Assembly: GCA_002751075.1 (NCBI GenBank)
Contig: NAOQ01000139.1
Span: 11,970 to 49,430, forward strand
Origin: Ichthyophonus hoferi
Taxonomy: Eukaryota > Opisthokonta > Ichthyosporea > Ichthyophonida > Ichthyophonidae
Direction of reading: 5' to 3'
Length of the DNA: 37,461 nucleotides
The notes below the pieces were generated by a model. That model had not been told where the DNA came from. It did no database searches and worked only from the letters and a program-made list of their open reading frames with translations. The position numbers and the translations under genes are program-made. Position 1 is the stretch's first letter. Every line of letters begins with the position of its first letter. Shown one piece after another: positions 12,159 through 26,100 of this stretch.

Positions 12159-15100
12159 ATGCTACCCAACGAGCTAATAAATGAGGCACAGGGTGTTGTA
12201 CGTTCCTGTATTTCTGAACAAGCATCCTTTTCGTTAAGACCACTGCAGTATATTGTTGCTTGGAATGGCGTGTTAACCCTTGCCTTTGAAGGCTTTCCTA
12301 GTAGTGTGGTAGCTTTAAAAGAGAGATTGAGTTCCTCGTTGGATTTGAAGCCTGAAAACCCTGGTAGCAAGTGGCCCAAGGCAAGTAGAGTTGTGTATAA
12401 AAATATTTATTAGATCATGACTATTGTCTATTGATGCATGTATTAGGTGAGGCGTAGAGTTTAATCTATTTGTATATAATAACCCAAACATAAAAAGAAA
12501 AAAAGCAAAACATGTACTGTAACTATACAAAATAGTCTTTACAAGTTATGATGCACGTATTAGGTAAATAATAGAGAACAAAAGTGGGAAGAGAGAGGCA
12601 TATAGCTTACATATATTTCTTTTAACATGTATGTGTATGTTCGATTATGTCTGTTAAGGCACCTTTAGTTGTGTATGCTTTTGTGTACTTGTCTGGCTTT
12701 GATTGTATGGACATTTGTATGCTTGCATTGCTTGTGAATGCACGGCCTAGAGATGTGGCTGTATGTGTAGGCCTTCATTGCTATGGCCATCCTTTCACCA
12801 GTTACCATCTTCCAAGCATTATCTTTATAGGTTTCTCTAAATGTTTTCTCTCTTGAGCTAAGGATTTTCTCATTTTAGTATTAACCCTTTTCTCTTATGA
12901 CTATTACCCATGCTTAAATTTCTTTTGTAGTAAATGGACACTGGCATATATATATACATAAACATCATAAGTACGATTTCTTCCCTAATCCGTATCCTGT
13001 CCTATTTACCAGCATAATTCTATTTCTATCCCGTCCGCCTAACCTATACCTTCGCTAGATTACTTGCATATAATAAACATGAGACAGAGAAAACAGGTAC
13101 TGTAACCAAGCAAAACAGTCATACCCTGTTGCGATGTATATTAAAAGATACACAAAAAAAACATAATATACTCATGTTCCATTTTCATTAGACCACCTTA
13201 GGGGCTTTGAAAGACAACATACAGCCCTTAACATTATCACAACTGGCAATCCTTCATGATATATGTGAGAGATACAAACCTAGGGTAAATATAATTGTAC
13301 CTTTTATACATTTTTCTGGCTTGTTATTTTTTAGTTTTTATTTTTTATTTTTTATTTTATTTATTTATTATCCCGTTCTAACTTGGTTATTCATTTTCCA
13401 TTCTCTCTTAGTTTTTCGGTTACTTCTTTTTTCACCTACTTTCCTTGTTGCCAACTAGCTATACTGTTATTTTTATTGGTTGTTTATATTTTACTCATAC
13501 CTTTTAATTGATTCTTTATATTGATTTCTATACATTCACACATGTATGCTAGTTTATTTTTTACGTATTTTTATATTCTTTCATATTTTTTTCTTTATTT
13601 CCCACCCCCTAGTTAGTCTAATTATCTCTTTTTATTTCTCTCTTTCCCCTCTTAGCATATTTAGTTTTCATATAATATATTACATATTTTTATATATTTA
13701 ATTTTATATGGTTTTTCCTTGTAGGCCAATCATACCTTTTCTGTTTTCTCTTTCCCCTTTTAAAAAATTAGCTCTTTTTGGCTACTCTTCCTTTGGCGTT
13801 TCTTTTACTTTCCTTATTGGCAACTGGAAATTATACTGTTATTTTGATTAGTCATTTATGTTTTATCCTTACCTTTTAATTTATTCCTGGTGTATTATTG
13901 ATCATATTAACTTCTTTACTTATCTACATATGCTAGTTTACTTTTTTTATTAGGTGTTATTCCCATCTTAGCTTTCTCTCACCCACTCCTTTTTTACCTT
14001 TTTTTTTCCTTTCTCTTTATTGGCTTACCTTACCAATTATTCTTTATTTCTTTTCAGTATTATCTGTCTATATATGCATAACAGACTGTAATTTCACTAT
14101 CTTCCTAAATCCAATACAGCTCCATGATATGATTCAATCAGTACAATGTCATGACTGACTTAACACCAATGTTTACTTCCTATCTATAGGGGTGGGACTT
14201 ATCTGTGCACTCATTGGTCACTGTGTCTTTTGCATGTCGGTCTCTGGAGAGATTAAATGCCATTCAATCATATTTTCTTGTTGAATATACAGGTAAAGAC
14301 CCTTACTCACTTCATTTTATTGCTTCGTTCTCTTTCTTTCCTTACCTTCTCTCCCTAACACATACCATTTGTACTCATTTTCTTTTGTCTAGTTCTCAAA
14401 ATCTCTTTTATCTTTCCATAACCATCCTTTAAGTATTCTCTTTTCTCTTTTATCTCACAGCATTTTCTATTCTTTTTTTTCTTCTTTTTCATCTCTCCTT
14501 ATAACCCCTCCTTTTTTCTACTCTCAGCACTTACTGTTACCATGCTATGACACATATCTCTTGCACAAACACACTTTCAGTGCAATCGTATCACTTTAAT
14601 CAAGAGATCATATTAACACTCAGATGGTTTGTAGTAGCAGAGGAAGATCCAGTAAATGATGAGCAGCGTGCATATGTTCAAGGTGTGGTGGAAGAATTTA
14701 CCAAGGAGGTAGTGATGACTTTGCATTACAACCCCCTATGTATCTCTATATCTCTATCTCCATCTCTATATTTCTACTTCTCTATATATAGTACACAATC
14801 ACATTAGTTTATGTGTTTCTGAAAGGCAGAGAAAGTATATATCTAGCGTTCAATTGACCTTTAAATATTTAAAATAAACACCATGGCAACATAAGGACAC
14901 CAATCAATAACCAAGTCTAAAGAATCTTTACAACGTAGGCCCAATCAGGCTTATCTAGTTACCAACTGTATATAATTGTATCAACTGATAATCAGTCAAT
15001 TGATTAGGGCCAACTTATCCTGAAGCAAGATGAATAATATTTTACTAACCAATAAGAAATATATGTACTTTCCTCTCTAAATAGAACCTATCTAATTATG

Positions 15101-16012
15101 TTGATAAAGTACAACGCTTAGGATATCGGGAGGATCATTACAGGGGGGATAGTGTGGGTGCCACAATGGTTTCATTCTGGGTAATTACCTCTACACATAC
15201 TTCATTTTCTTTGGAGTTTATTTTTTTCCTATTCAGCATTTTAGTGCCATATTCTGCTACTGCATGCATACCTCTACATGTTTTGCGTTGGTGTATATCA
15301 TACATGGTACTATGAAAAACTCGGCCCAATGAAATGTAGCTGTTTGTTTTAATACACGCACATATACATACATACATACATACATACATACACATACACG
15401 TTTATCTACCCACACTTATGCATATATAAATTTGTAGAGCAATCCCATTTGCTTATATGTTTAATTAATTATATACCTATTTTTTATCTAGTAAAATGCA
15501 TGTATATTGGTAAACAGATACATTCACATACTCACTCGTATACATAAATATGTCCCAGTATATCTATATCTATGTACAAATAAAGAAAAAAGCTGTGAAA
15601 TAGATGTAAAATCATGAAGAGAGTGGTCTATGTTATATGTGGAGTGAATTACATTCTCTATTTTTGTTATTGTTTTTGTTTTTGTTGCTATTTTTATTGT
15701 TATTGTTATTGTGTTGCTGTTGCTGGTATAATTATTAGTATTATTTTTGTTATTTTTTGTTATTATTGCCATTACTATAATTATTATCGCTATTTTTATT
15801 TTATTATTATTATTATTATGAACAAACATGCATGATAGTATAGGCCTAGTAGAAATGTATATATCTAATCATAGCATGGGTTACAGGGAGATGACATTGT
15901 TCCTCCATGTGTGAAGGCATTCAGAGGAGCTGTAGATCAGGCTCTTCCTGGAGTTTATTCTTGGTTTAATGATAGCTCCCTTCATGTCACCATCAGGGCA
16001 ATGGATAATTAA
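12159..16012 (+). CDS. Five-exon conserved-looking protein with 2H-phosphoesterase-like C-terminal motif
   Basis: Exons 12159-12380, 13192-13284, 14190-14292, 14581-14708 and 15887-16012 join with matching phases to a 223-residue protein ending at TAA. Intron 1 has a GC donor (AAG|GCAAGT); the others are GT-AG. The N-terminal domain (about 24-90) has a hydrophobic LQYIVAWNGVLTLAFEGFP segment followed by a NPGSKWPKTTLGALKD-type block that looks strongly constrained. The C-terminus has YSWFNDSSLHVTIRAM (about 206-221). HVTI resembles the second HxTx motif of 2H phosphoesterases (LigT, 2'-5' RNA ligase family), and VLTLAF (38-43) resembles the first motif with Val in place of His. The two motifs are about 175 residues apart, farther than in LigT, so the family link is tentative. 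The joined frame without stops makes the gene itself likely. Confidence 0.75.
13330..14060 (+). repeat. T/pyrimidine-rich low-complexity intron sequence
   Basis: Intron 2 of the five-exon gene is almost entirely T-rich, with TTTTTATTTTT and CTTTC runs and internal segments that recur loosely (a TTGGCAACT block followed by ATACTGTTATTTT near 13448 and 13818). The strong strand asymmetry favours T on the coding strand. Confidence 0.7.
15361..15400. repeat. (CATA)n microsatellite
   Basis: About eight CATA/TACA units in intron 4 of the five-exon gene. Confidence 0.95.
15655..15825. repeat. TTATTG / TTA low-complexity repeat
   Basis: Imperfect TTGTTATTG and (TTA)n run in intron 4. It produces false Asn/Ile-rich and Tyr/Cys-rich frames on the two strands. 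Confidence 0.9.
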
Positions 16013-16279
16013 TAATTAGAATAATGTACAGATTATTATGTAGTCTGTTGCATTTTTTGTTAAAATATATTATATTTCAGTTTACTCATTTATCATAATT
16101 AAATAATGCAATTACATTTTGTTCAGATTCATCACTGGCCATATCATCTTCATATTGAGAATTCAATATACATTGTATAGTCTCTATCACATACTATTGC
16201 AATTGTTAAAAATACCACAGAATCAAAATATGGACGATATAACAATTACAGTAGATGGGAATAAATAGGAATTAAAGAA

Positions 16280-16750
16280 GATCGTGCATCCCCGTCAGGA
16301 TTTTGGCGTACTTCAAGTTACCCTTGGACATTGCTTTGATCAAGCAATTGGCTGCCATTAACTTAGTTAAGCAAGATTTAACCTCAACCTCCTTGTTAGT
16401 TACACAGTCTCAGATGTACCAGTATCTAACTTTGATATGTCTAGCACCTCAGGGGATACAGTTTTCCTTGGTAAGACATTGTTGACTAGTTTTCAGCGTG
16501 TACTTTTATACATCTAGTTTCTATATGTGGGCATTCTAGTCATGGAAAGGGCTGTGATATTCTGCTTCTTAGAAAGCCAATTGATAGCCTTCCTGTAAGG
16601 GACATTATGTTTCAGTCAGCGTGTTTAGGGCTCTTCATGGTTGGAACCATCTTGGATGACAGAGTAGTTACTGTTGCTGTTGCTGGTGGTGTAGGAGCAC
16701 AGTTTTGGTGTTGTGAAAGACTGATGTTTTGAGACATGGTAGTAGAAATA
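16280..16750 (-). mobile_element. Ty1/copia 3' end (RNase H C-terminus), broken
   Basis: On the minus strand, about 16400-16290 reads as the typical copia polyprotein C-terminus (acidic-hydrophobic strand, then Thr-Lys-x-Met-Ala-Ala and a Lys-rich tail ending in Gly-Met). Upstream on that strand come residues like the RNase H histidine-Ile-Lys-Val-Arg-Tyr block and the SKKQN segment (about 16560-16600). Several breaks interrupt it. Further upstream, to about 17.1 kb, there may be more of the element, but I cannot assign domains. It lies between the two plus-strand host genes. Confidence 0.6.
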
Positions 16751-17099
16751 TGGTCCTGCTTATAGGGGCAAAGGTTTCATCTAGTACGGCTGAGAAAAAA
16801 GTAGTGATGTGGAAGATATGTCAAAGACACAATAACCTTATTGCAGATTTGATTAATATTGAACATGCCTCCGGCAATTTTCATAGATAATGACTACCTT
16901 CCAAGATTATCACTTTCTCCTTCACTGCTCAACTGCGTTTTAAAACATTCTAAATCGAATGAATCGTGACTGTTGAGTGGGAGAATGGTGTTGCCCTTTG
17001 CTGCGATCCATGTTGATCAACGAGGAAGTGGCATCCAGATTGGCTAATCTAGAGTTCATCTTGAAATGTGTGTGGTGCAAGTGAGGAGTACCTGGTAAT

Positions 17100-18726
17100 G
17101 CTAATTGTCTGTATTTTAGAGGCTTCCAATGACATGCTAGGTTTAGGCCAATATTATGGGGTCTTTTGGGAGGCTCACTAAAAGCGCATTTTATTTTTTA
17201 TTAGCTGGAATACTTTGTGGAAGACCAGGCTGGTCTTGTAGTTAATTGTCTGTGTTGCGATTACACTGTTAAGAAATGTTAATACAGCTAACACTTTTGA
17301 TATTTATTAGAAATTCTAGTTAAGTACTCCATTACAGTTGATTAACTATGATCTCCTAGAAAATTAATAATGGACAAACCTTGTTAACTGTGAGCTCCGT
17401 TTGAACATCGTCAACCATGTGCCAAACATTGATATACCATTTGATAGTTACTTCTAACACATAGGTGTGCTGATGCAATAAAGCAATTCTACCTTAATAT
17501 GGTATATATGCATGCAGTAGTAATATATATTAATATATAATATTGTATAATATTGTTTTGCTTATCTACCCAGGAGAAATCTATGGGGATCCTGTAATTC
17601 CACATTCAAAAATTTGTTTATAGATATATGTAGATTGACGTGACATCATAGTGTACAATGGTCATTGGTCCCAACTTTGAAAATCCTATGATAGCAATGA
17701 ATTCGTGATCATAACACTATATTTATAATTGATATATACGACGTATTCTCTTGTAATGTAGTTAATCAATGCTAGGGATGTCGCCTATATATAATTGAAT
17801 TTATTTAGACCAATCACATTGTAGATCTTGATTACTTTCTTACCACTGCAATTATGTACAATTATTATTGCATCTTAGTGATTGACTCGATTATTTATGG
17901 CATTCTCAAAGCTATTTTTCACGGTGAAAAACTCAGTATTTTGCTTCCTAGTAGTAGCCATCAATACACTTGAGTAATATATTAGGACACGTAGGAATTT
18001 GATAAATGGCTTATATAGGTGATGTGTTGGACACACAATGAGACTGGTAAAAATTGTCTGGGATACTAAAGAACAAAGGAATTATATTTTATTAAAGTAA
18101 ATATAAAGGAAGGTAGGTCTGCCAATCTCCAATCCAGAAAAGGCTGAATGAGAGAATGATGAGAGCCACAACTTAGCTGTACTAGATGTGCATCATAGTT
18201 TGACTTCACTACTTACACCCTCTAGCAACAATATCTTCATATTGTAACATCAATTGTTATCATAACTTGTAGACAGGCTTGCATAGATAAAACAATATTG
18301 TGAGATATTAAACCCAATAAATAAATAACCGATTATCATCAAGTGTGGAGATCATGGATCCGTCATCCTTTAATAAAAACCACAATCCAATAGTACTTGA
18401 GATCCACTTTATCTGGTTTTCTTTTATTGGTCCTCAAAATAATTATTGTACCAATAGGCGCATTAAATATGTGTAAGCTATCCTCCTATTCGCTCATATT
18501 AGTCCATCAATTCCTAGTAATCTAATCATAATGTTTAAAATCGTGCAATTGTTTTGTTTAAAAAATGTTAGTCGCACTTATTGTAGATATTTTATTGTTA
18601 GTTGGAGCTGTATAATTTGTGTTGAAAATAATAGTGTAAAGTTTTGTAAAGGCTAAAGGTTTTATAGATGGAAACATAATACAATCAGCAGTGATGGTGT
18701 GACTCAGGCTCACAGAATACACACAC
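17100..18726. other. Gene-free spacer upstream of the UVRAG-like gene
   Basis: AT-rich, with no convincing exon or RNA gene. It should contain the promoter and 5' UTR of the gene starting at 18727, but I see no diagnostic element. Confidence 0.45.
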
Positions 18727-21700
18727 ATGGTACTGCATCCTGCCCAGCTGTTGTCGCAACAGGTAATTCCAGTGACGCTTTTAAGGGAATATTATCCGTT
18801 TTTTTCTCTCTCACCCACTTATTATCTTGCTCACGTTATTACTTCCATACGAACACGTTTATTCAGATGTAGATTAATCATTTTATTGTTTCTTATTATC
18901 TCATCAACCAAATGAAACACACACTCAAATGTATGAATGCAAATGGACATGCATATATATTTATATATCCACATATTTAGGTACACTTACTGAGCTATAT
19001 ACATACAGACATAGACATATATACAAGTCAACATACCATCCACACAAAAACAATGCACGTAAATACATACTCGTAAATCTTTTTTTTTACAATATACTTT
19101 TTCTCTTCATCTCTCTTCTTATTGTGCACACACAATAACATGGCCTATTACTCTTTCCTTCTAAGCCACTTCTTCTCACCCGTTAACCATCTTTAAATTT
19201 CCTCTCTGCATATATATATATATATAAACAGTTATATTTCCTTCATATAGAATACTTTGTTTAACAACCCCCCTCCACTTATTTTCTTCCTATACACCTA
19301 CCTGAGCTGCCTAACTCTACAAGAGAAAGTATATTCCACACAATTTTGTAAATATATTTATACGTAGCATAAGAATATATTCACATGTGCTGTGATAGTA
19401 CATCTACACATGTTTCTCTGTGTATGTTATTGTGTATGCATATTTATATGCTAATGTTTATGCATCCTGTCGCTGTGAATATGTCTTTGTAGGCTCATGG
19501 ATTTATTGTTTGGTATTATCTATTCACTACGACCTTCGTGCTAGTAGGGTATCATACTGTTATTTATTGTTATATATATATATATAGCAACATCTACACA
19601 TCACTTTGTATCTGAATGTATATATCAACTCCTATTGGCTACATATCACTTATTGCTTCTATTACCTTTCCCCTGCCTCTCTCCCTCTCTTCCTATCACT
19701 GATATATACTTCTATACAATAACATTCTAGCGACGATTACGTCATGTATCCAGTATATCAGCTAGAAATATTAGATACTCATTGGCTCCCCGCCCTACAA
19801 GTTGCTATTTTACCCTTCACTGTAGACCAGAATCACCGGGTATATGTTTTATTTCCGCCTATCCATCTATTTACCTATCTATCTATCTATCTACCTACCT
19901 ATCTATCTCTGCCTATATCGCTCTGTATATAATATAGGTTGACTAGCTCATTCCCACTTTAACACCAATCTGGCGCATATATATAATCTTTTACTGACAC
20001 GCAGTTCCTATTGCATTACCATTGGTTCTTTCACCCGATTTATCCCTCCAATCATATTCAACTGCCTTAGAGTGATGATGTCACTATTGCGTATATATAG
20101 TGTGTAGAACCTCACATATGTTGTAAAATTATGACATTTGCAATATATTTATTTGGATTGTATATCATACTTGATTAGTAGACAATGTATCGCAGTGATG
20201 GTAGAGGGCGTTTGATTGGTATATTTACATCAGGAATGTGGTGGCGAGAGTTGATAATTGATTGGTGGCTGATTATAGTAGGTAGATACATTTGGATACA
20301 TTTATAGTTGTGTAATCGTATATATATTGGGGTGTTTTTATATACCCTACCCAATTATGATTTTGTGTATTTATGCTAGGACAGTTTCTATTGGGCAATG
20401 ACCGCAGGAATTAATGATAAAAAACCCATCATATTGACAATAAGCATTCCTATTCTAGCCTTCTACACGAGCGAAGTTGTCAAACATACACTGGTAAGAG
20501 TGATTCCTGATATATATTTATTATTTCATATTATGTTAATGGTTTTTCTCTATATATACTATAATTTACGCATATTTCACTTACATGATATCACTCGTTC
20601 CACACGTGTTTCCTTAGCCAATCAACACATAAAATACATAAATATCCTTCCTACATGCCTATTGCATCCTTTTTCCTTTTGCAGCCATAATCTCTATCTC
20701 CATAACGATTAACTAATCTTAACGTGTTGTGCATATGAGTAGTGAAGGGCTAATTGGTAGATTATCAGGTGGATTACCATATAAATCACGAATTTACCCA
20801 CCTCCCAACCAATCAGAATCCAACATGGAGGGGATTAGATCCATCTTTATTGGCCACCTCTATGAGCCCGACTGCCTCTGGTATGTGGTTGGTGCGATAG
20901 GTACTGGCTAGATAGTAGCATGATACTGCCCCTATAGATGCAGTCTATGGAATATGTATATACTATAGATGTACATTATATACTGTATACTTTATAATAT
21001 ATACTATATATACTATATATACACGATACACTACATACTATACACTATACACTATACACTATACACTATGCACTATATACTATATACTATATATTATACA
21101 CTATACATTATATATTATACGCTATACACTATATATTATACACTATATACTATACATTATACACTATATATTATACACCATACACTATATATTATTACAC
21201 CATACACTATATTCTATGTATAATACACTATACACTATATACTATACACTATATACTATATACTATACACCGCCTTTAATACATGCATACTATTCTTTCC
21301 TCTCTTCCTATTCTATGACTTACTATTTTCTTTCTTTACTTAGTTTATTTTTACTTATTTACCCACCGTAGCCTTCCTTTGGACCCACTTACATACTTGT
21401 ATACAACCTGTCTTTTCTTCTCTCTTCCTTTATACTAATCCAACATTTTACATTACTACAGTTTTTACCGTACGTATATGGGTACAGGGGTTAAACCATG
21501 CATACATTGCTTTATTGCTCTGGGAAGTTGACCTGTCCGGCTTGATCTATATTGGAGAAAGGGTCAGATTACTGCTATCACCTACTATATTATATATACT
21601 ATACTATATATACTATACTATATACACTATACTATTCTATATATATATTATACCATATATACTATACCATATATACTATACTATATATTGCCATACAGTC

Positions 21701-23094
21701 CATTGTGGCTATGTTATGTTCTGTGGTCTGTTTTGTATCTCTTATTACTATTTTATATATTTGTATTTGGATGCAGATTGGTTTATTCCTCCCCTGCCCA
21801 CCTCTCTCTTTCCCACCTCTCTCTCGGCAACTCTCTCTTCCTCTCCCTCACCACTGGTTGATGGCTACTATGGATACTAATAATAACTGCTACAGTTGGA
21901 TATGGTTGCTGGTGATGGGAGCTACCCTGCCAACACAGTCATATTTGGGCTAGAATCCATGCAACATAGAACACAAGGGTTTTATTCATACGGGGTAAGT
22001 ATTAGTTCTAGAGACAGCTATATGGTGTGTCATGTTTTGCTTACTATATATGGTATATCATGTATTACATACTATATATGGTATAGCATTTATTACATAC
22101 TATATATGGCATCTCATTGTATCATTGGTAATTAATATAAGGGAGTATGTGGGTTGGTTAGTTGGTATTTAATGGTATATCTAATGGTAAGGTATGGGAC
22201 GTACAGGTACGACCAGAGGCCAGCGAATTTCCCTTAAACCCCCCTGTACATTATATCAATTACCCGGTTGCTAAGGTATGCTTGTACTTAATTCTGTGTG
22301 GTTGAATCATAGTGATATCCAATGAAAACCCATGGCCACCATGGTATTAGCCATATATTCTCCCGTTCCATGTAGATTAAATTGCAGTTTATAGGCTGTG
22401 ATCGGTATATTAACCCCCTTTTATTACAGGTAGTTCCTAGTTATACTCATGTGGATCTTGCAAAGTAAGGGCTTTTCTCTATCTATCTACCTACCTATAT
22501 CTATTTATCTATTGATCTATCTATCTCTCTGCCTATCTATCTACCTATCTACCTACCTATCTACATATCTATCTATTTCTCTATCGATCTATCTATCTAT
22601 ATGTCAATTTATCTATCTATATGGCAATCTATCTACCTATCTACCTACCTATCGGACTATCTACCTACCTACCTATCTATCTATCTATCTATCTATGTAT
22701 CTGTCTACCTACCTGCCTATCTACCTATCTACTTACCTATTTATTTATCTATATATCTATTTATTTATCTATCTATCCATTTATTTGTCTACCTATCTAC
22801 CTACCTATCTATTTATCTATCTATCTTTCTGTCTACTTATATTCATCTTTTTTATTGTGTTTAGTTTTGGTGTTTGTGTTTACTTGTCTTTAAGGGTGTG
22901 ACGTAGGCAAATCCACAAATATGCTACGTAATATTTTTTACATATTATATATTATATATCATACCCCATACCCTGTATCTTATATCATATATGTTTAGTG
23001 ATAGCACAACCTATAGTATTTTGAGTTTGATATTTATAATAATTATATTCAGGTGTTATATGTAAGGTAAATCTTATTATCTGATTTGATATTT

Positions 23095-23127
<33 letters not shown>

Positions 23128-26100
23128 TATATATATATACACGTACATATACACATATACATATACATATACAGGATTCATTTAATGAGTTTAAAACTAC
23201 GAGAGGCGCAAAGCAGATTAAAAACAGCCAAGGAAACAATAGAGTCTCGTCTAATCAATAAACAGGATGCCATTGGTCAGGTAGGTATTGTCTCACCCTT
23301 CCTTCCTGTCATTGGTCCTTCTTACCCTTTGCCCTAATTGCCTGACCAATGACATTCCTTCATTATTACGCCTTTATCATCAGTCTATACGTCATATTCC
23401 CAGTTATTACAATGGTGGTTGTCAACCTCTCTCTCCCTCCCCCCTTCCACTCTATTATTATTATATTATATTGCATTATATTATATTGTACTATTATATC
23501 TTTCCTATATATTGGTTTGGCTTTCTCCTCTATACTGACTGTATATGTTGTGCGTTTCATTTACCAATCAAACTATATCTTATACGTGATATAACACCAT
23601 TCCGTACCTTTGCCCTGGCAGACAAATAGAAATGCATATAGGAAAAATCAATAACGAAGTGATAAAATAAAACGTAAATACATTTTTGTACTAATATATT
23701 GTACGTTTATAGAAATGTGATCTTGTTGGGCACATTTTCATTGTTTAAGGTAATATGGTTTAAGCCATTCACGCGAAGTAATATAATATTTAATACCAAT
23801 TAATACCAATACAAAAAGAATTGAAACCCTTATAGTAACAATATGAAAATTTTCATCCAAATATACCTAACGGGTTCTCCTTCTAGCCCTATCTATGACT
23901 CTAATGCTCTAAATTTATATATTATGGTATGTGATTGTGATATATCACCAATGGAGAGTAGACATTGTGTTTACCTTCCATTCCTGGACGCACATTGGTC
24001 ACATGTTTTTTTCTAATTATCTATTGGTCTATTTCTCTTTCGCTTTCTCTTTCTTGTTCTCTTTCTCTTTCTTTATCCTTCTATGCGCCCCCCTACACTA
24101 TTAGGGTAGAAAAAAAACACTTTTGCAGAATAGAATATCAAGGCTAAAGTATGACCTAGAGCGACAAACTGCACTATATACAAAGGGTAAGCCACCTTAG
24201 AGCAAGTAAAGCATATAGCGCCATAGGTGAAAGTGGGGTAGAGGGAGAGGGAGAGGGAGGAGGAGGGGGTTTTGAGAGGTTCCCATATTATCAACTTCCT
24301 ATTTTAACACCTTGCTTAACATGTATGCCAATCTCTGCTTCTCTATTGCAATTACATAGCTTTGCTTGGTTGTCTGTTATATGTAGATTCTTTCTAAATC
24401 TAAGTAAGCAAATGTGGTTAGTCCACCAGGGTTTATAATATAATTTGAATTAAGCTTCTAACTACTTATGCAAAGGCTGCTTACTTTTAACAGGTTTAAT
24501 TGTCCAATTAAATAGGCGTGTTGGCTAGAAACCCTCTAGTAGTTATGTGAACCTTAATATCAAACACTAATTTAACCAATTACTAGGCCGCAATATGAAT
24601 GTAAATATATTAAAGCGTGTCCTGTTTCGTCTTTCGAATAACAAAAAACTTATGGAGGGATCATTTTAGGCAGTCGATTTTTTTAGTTTTACTATCCAAC
24701 ACTCAATCTCTGGGATTGGTTTTAATTATTGATTAATAAATAAAATTGGTTCTTGGTGGGTTTACTACTATGTAAGGTATTATATAAGTGATGCAATACA
24801 TTAGTGCAGAAATAATATTAGTGAATAGTAGCAGCTATGTATAATATATATGTAGGAGATATGTATTGGTTTTAATATAGATCGTGATCCAAAGGAATGA
24901 AAAGAGACATAGGAAGAGAGGAGGATAATGTATATACGTATATATGTGTGTATTTATAAGATAGTCGTGAGAGAGGCAGCTTCCACAATGTGATTGGTTC
25001 TCACCATCACATTTCAATATATGCTCAGACTGACTAGAAACCTCTGCCAATAGAAGCCGAGGAGCAGCAAGAAATGTCCAATCAAATCCAAGCACGAAGA
25101 AATGCATTAGCAAATGCTATTACCCAATTAGACGCGAATAAACATGCTTTAGTGTGTTGCATTAATAATTTGGCGTACATACGGTACGTATTAATATATA
25201 GTAGTAGGCTGGTCTATATATTATATTATATTCTGGTTATAAATAAGTTGACCAATAATATACCCATTATCTCTCATTTATACCCTCAGCCCTTGCTATT
25301 AAAATTTAATAAAACAATCATACGCGCCTAGACCGGTATTAAAATATAAATTCATTCGAGTACATCTAAGCACCCTTTATGCTAATACTTCCTATTGGGT
25401 TCTATTATAGAATGACCTATAAAACCACGTGTTCTCTTCTTATGTTACGACGCTCCGAGCTGATTGGACAACTTAATTTTATATATCCTATAGCGAGGGT
25501 AGGTGGACTCTATGATATGCTATGTATGTATGTATGTACATACCCTCAGGGGTGTATGTTCTGCTCTATGGGTATTAATACTATACTCTACATACACGTT
25601 GATTCCTATTGATATAGATGTATAATAGTATAAAAAATAGACCAATAACAAATGACTCATTCTCAGTGAATAAAACGAGTTGCTTTTAGCTTTCTGTCGT
25701 TCACTCGCAGAAATCTATTTTAATTATATATTATCGTGCTATATTGGTTCATCAGTAAATATAATATGTATCAAAGGGTGTTTATTCTACTAACACAATC
25801 CAATTATTCAGAGTTCATTGGGTTCTTTAATGATTTTAAGCCAATCTTTACCAAGTGCAAGTGATTACAACGGTAACTACTATTGGCTTACTTCCTCTCA
25901 TTATCTGGCTATATGTATGATATATGTATGTATATATATATGTATTAATGCACATCCATAGTAGATGCTGTTATATTAATATATATATTAATATGTTTTA
26001 GTGTTGCTATCCGTAACATTGCACACATACCTGGGGACTGATAATCAGCCAATACATTTTTAATAATGGGCGAGCCGTGTAAATATGCAATGGGGATTAT

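Noticed and set aside
12149-12530. Minus-strand frames over exon 1 of the five-exon gene
   Set aside because: They are shadows of the plus-strand exon, which has the conserved blocks and clean splice phases.
15524-15835. Asn-rich (minus) and Tyr/Cys-rich (plus) frames
   Set aside because: Both come from TTATTG/TTA low-complexity sequence in intron 4 of the five-exon gene.
20969-21953. Tyr/Ile-rich frames that could suggest membrane proteins
   Set aside because: They follow TATACTATA-type simple repeats; only the short exons 21462-21562 and 21896-21994 inside the region are supported by homology and splice sites.
22449-22901. Overlapping Tyr/Leu/Ser-rich reading frames of 87-150 codons
   Set aside because: They are produced by the CTAT tetranucleotide array, which keeps all three frames open, and they lie inside an intron of the UVRAG-like gene.
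23623-23662. Possible exon after acceptor TGGCAG, reading NRNAYRKN
   Set aside because: It meets a stop quickly and has no donor that keeps the frame; joining 23280 directly to 24129 keeps phase and matches the coiled coil.
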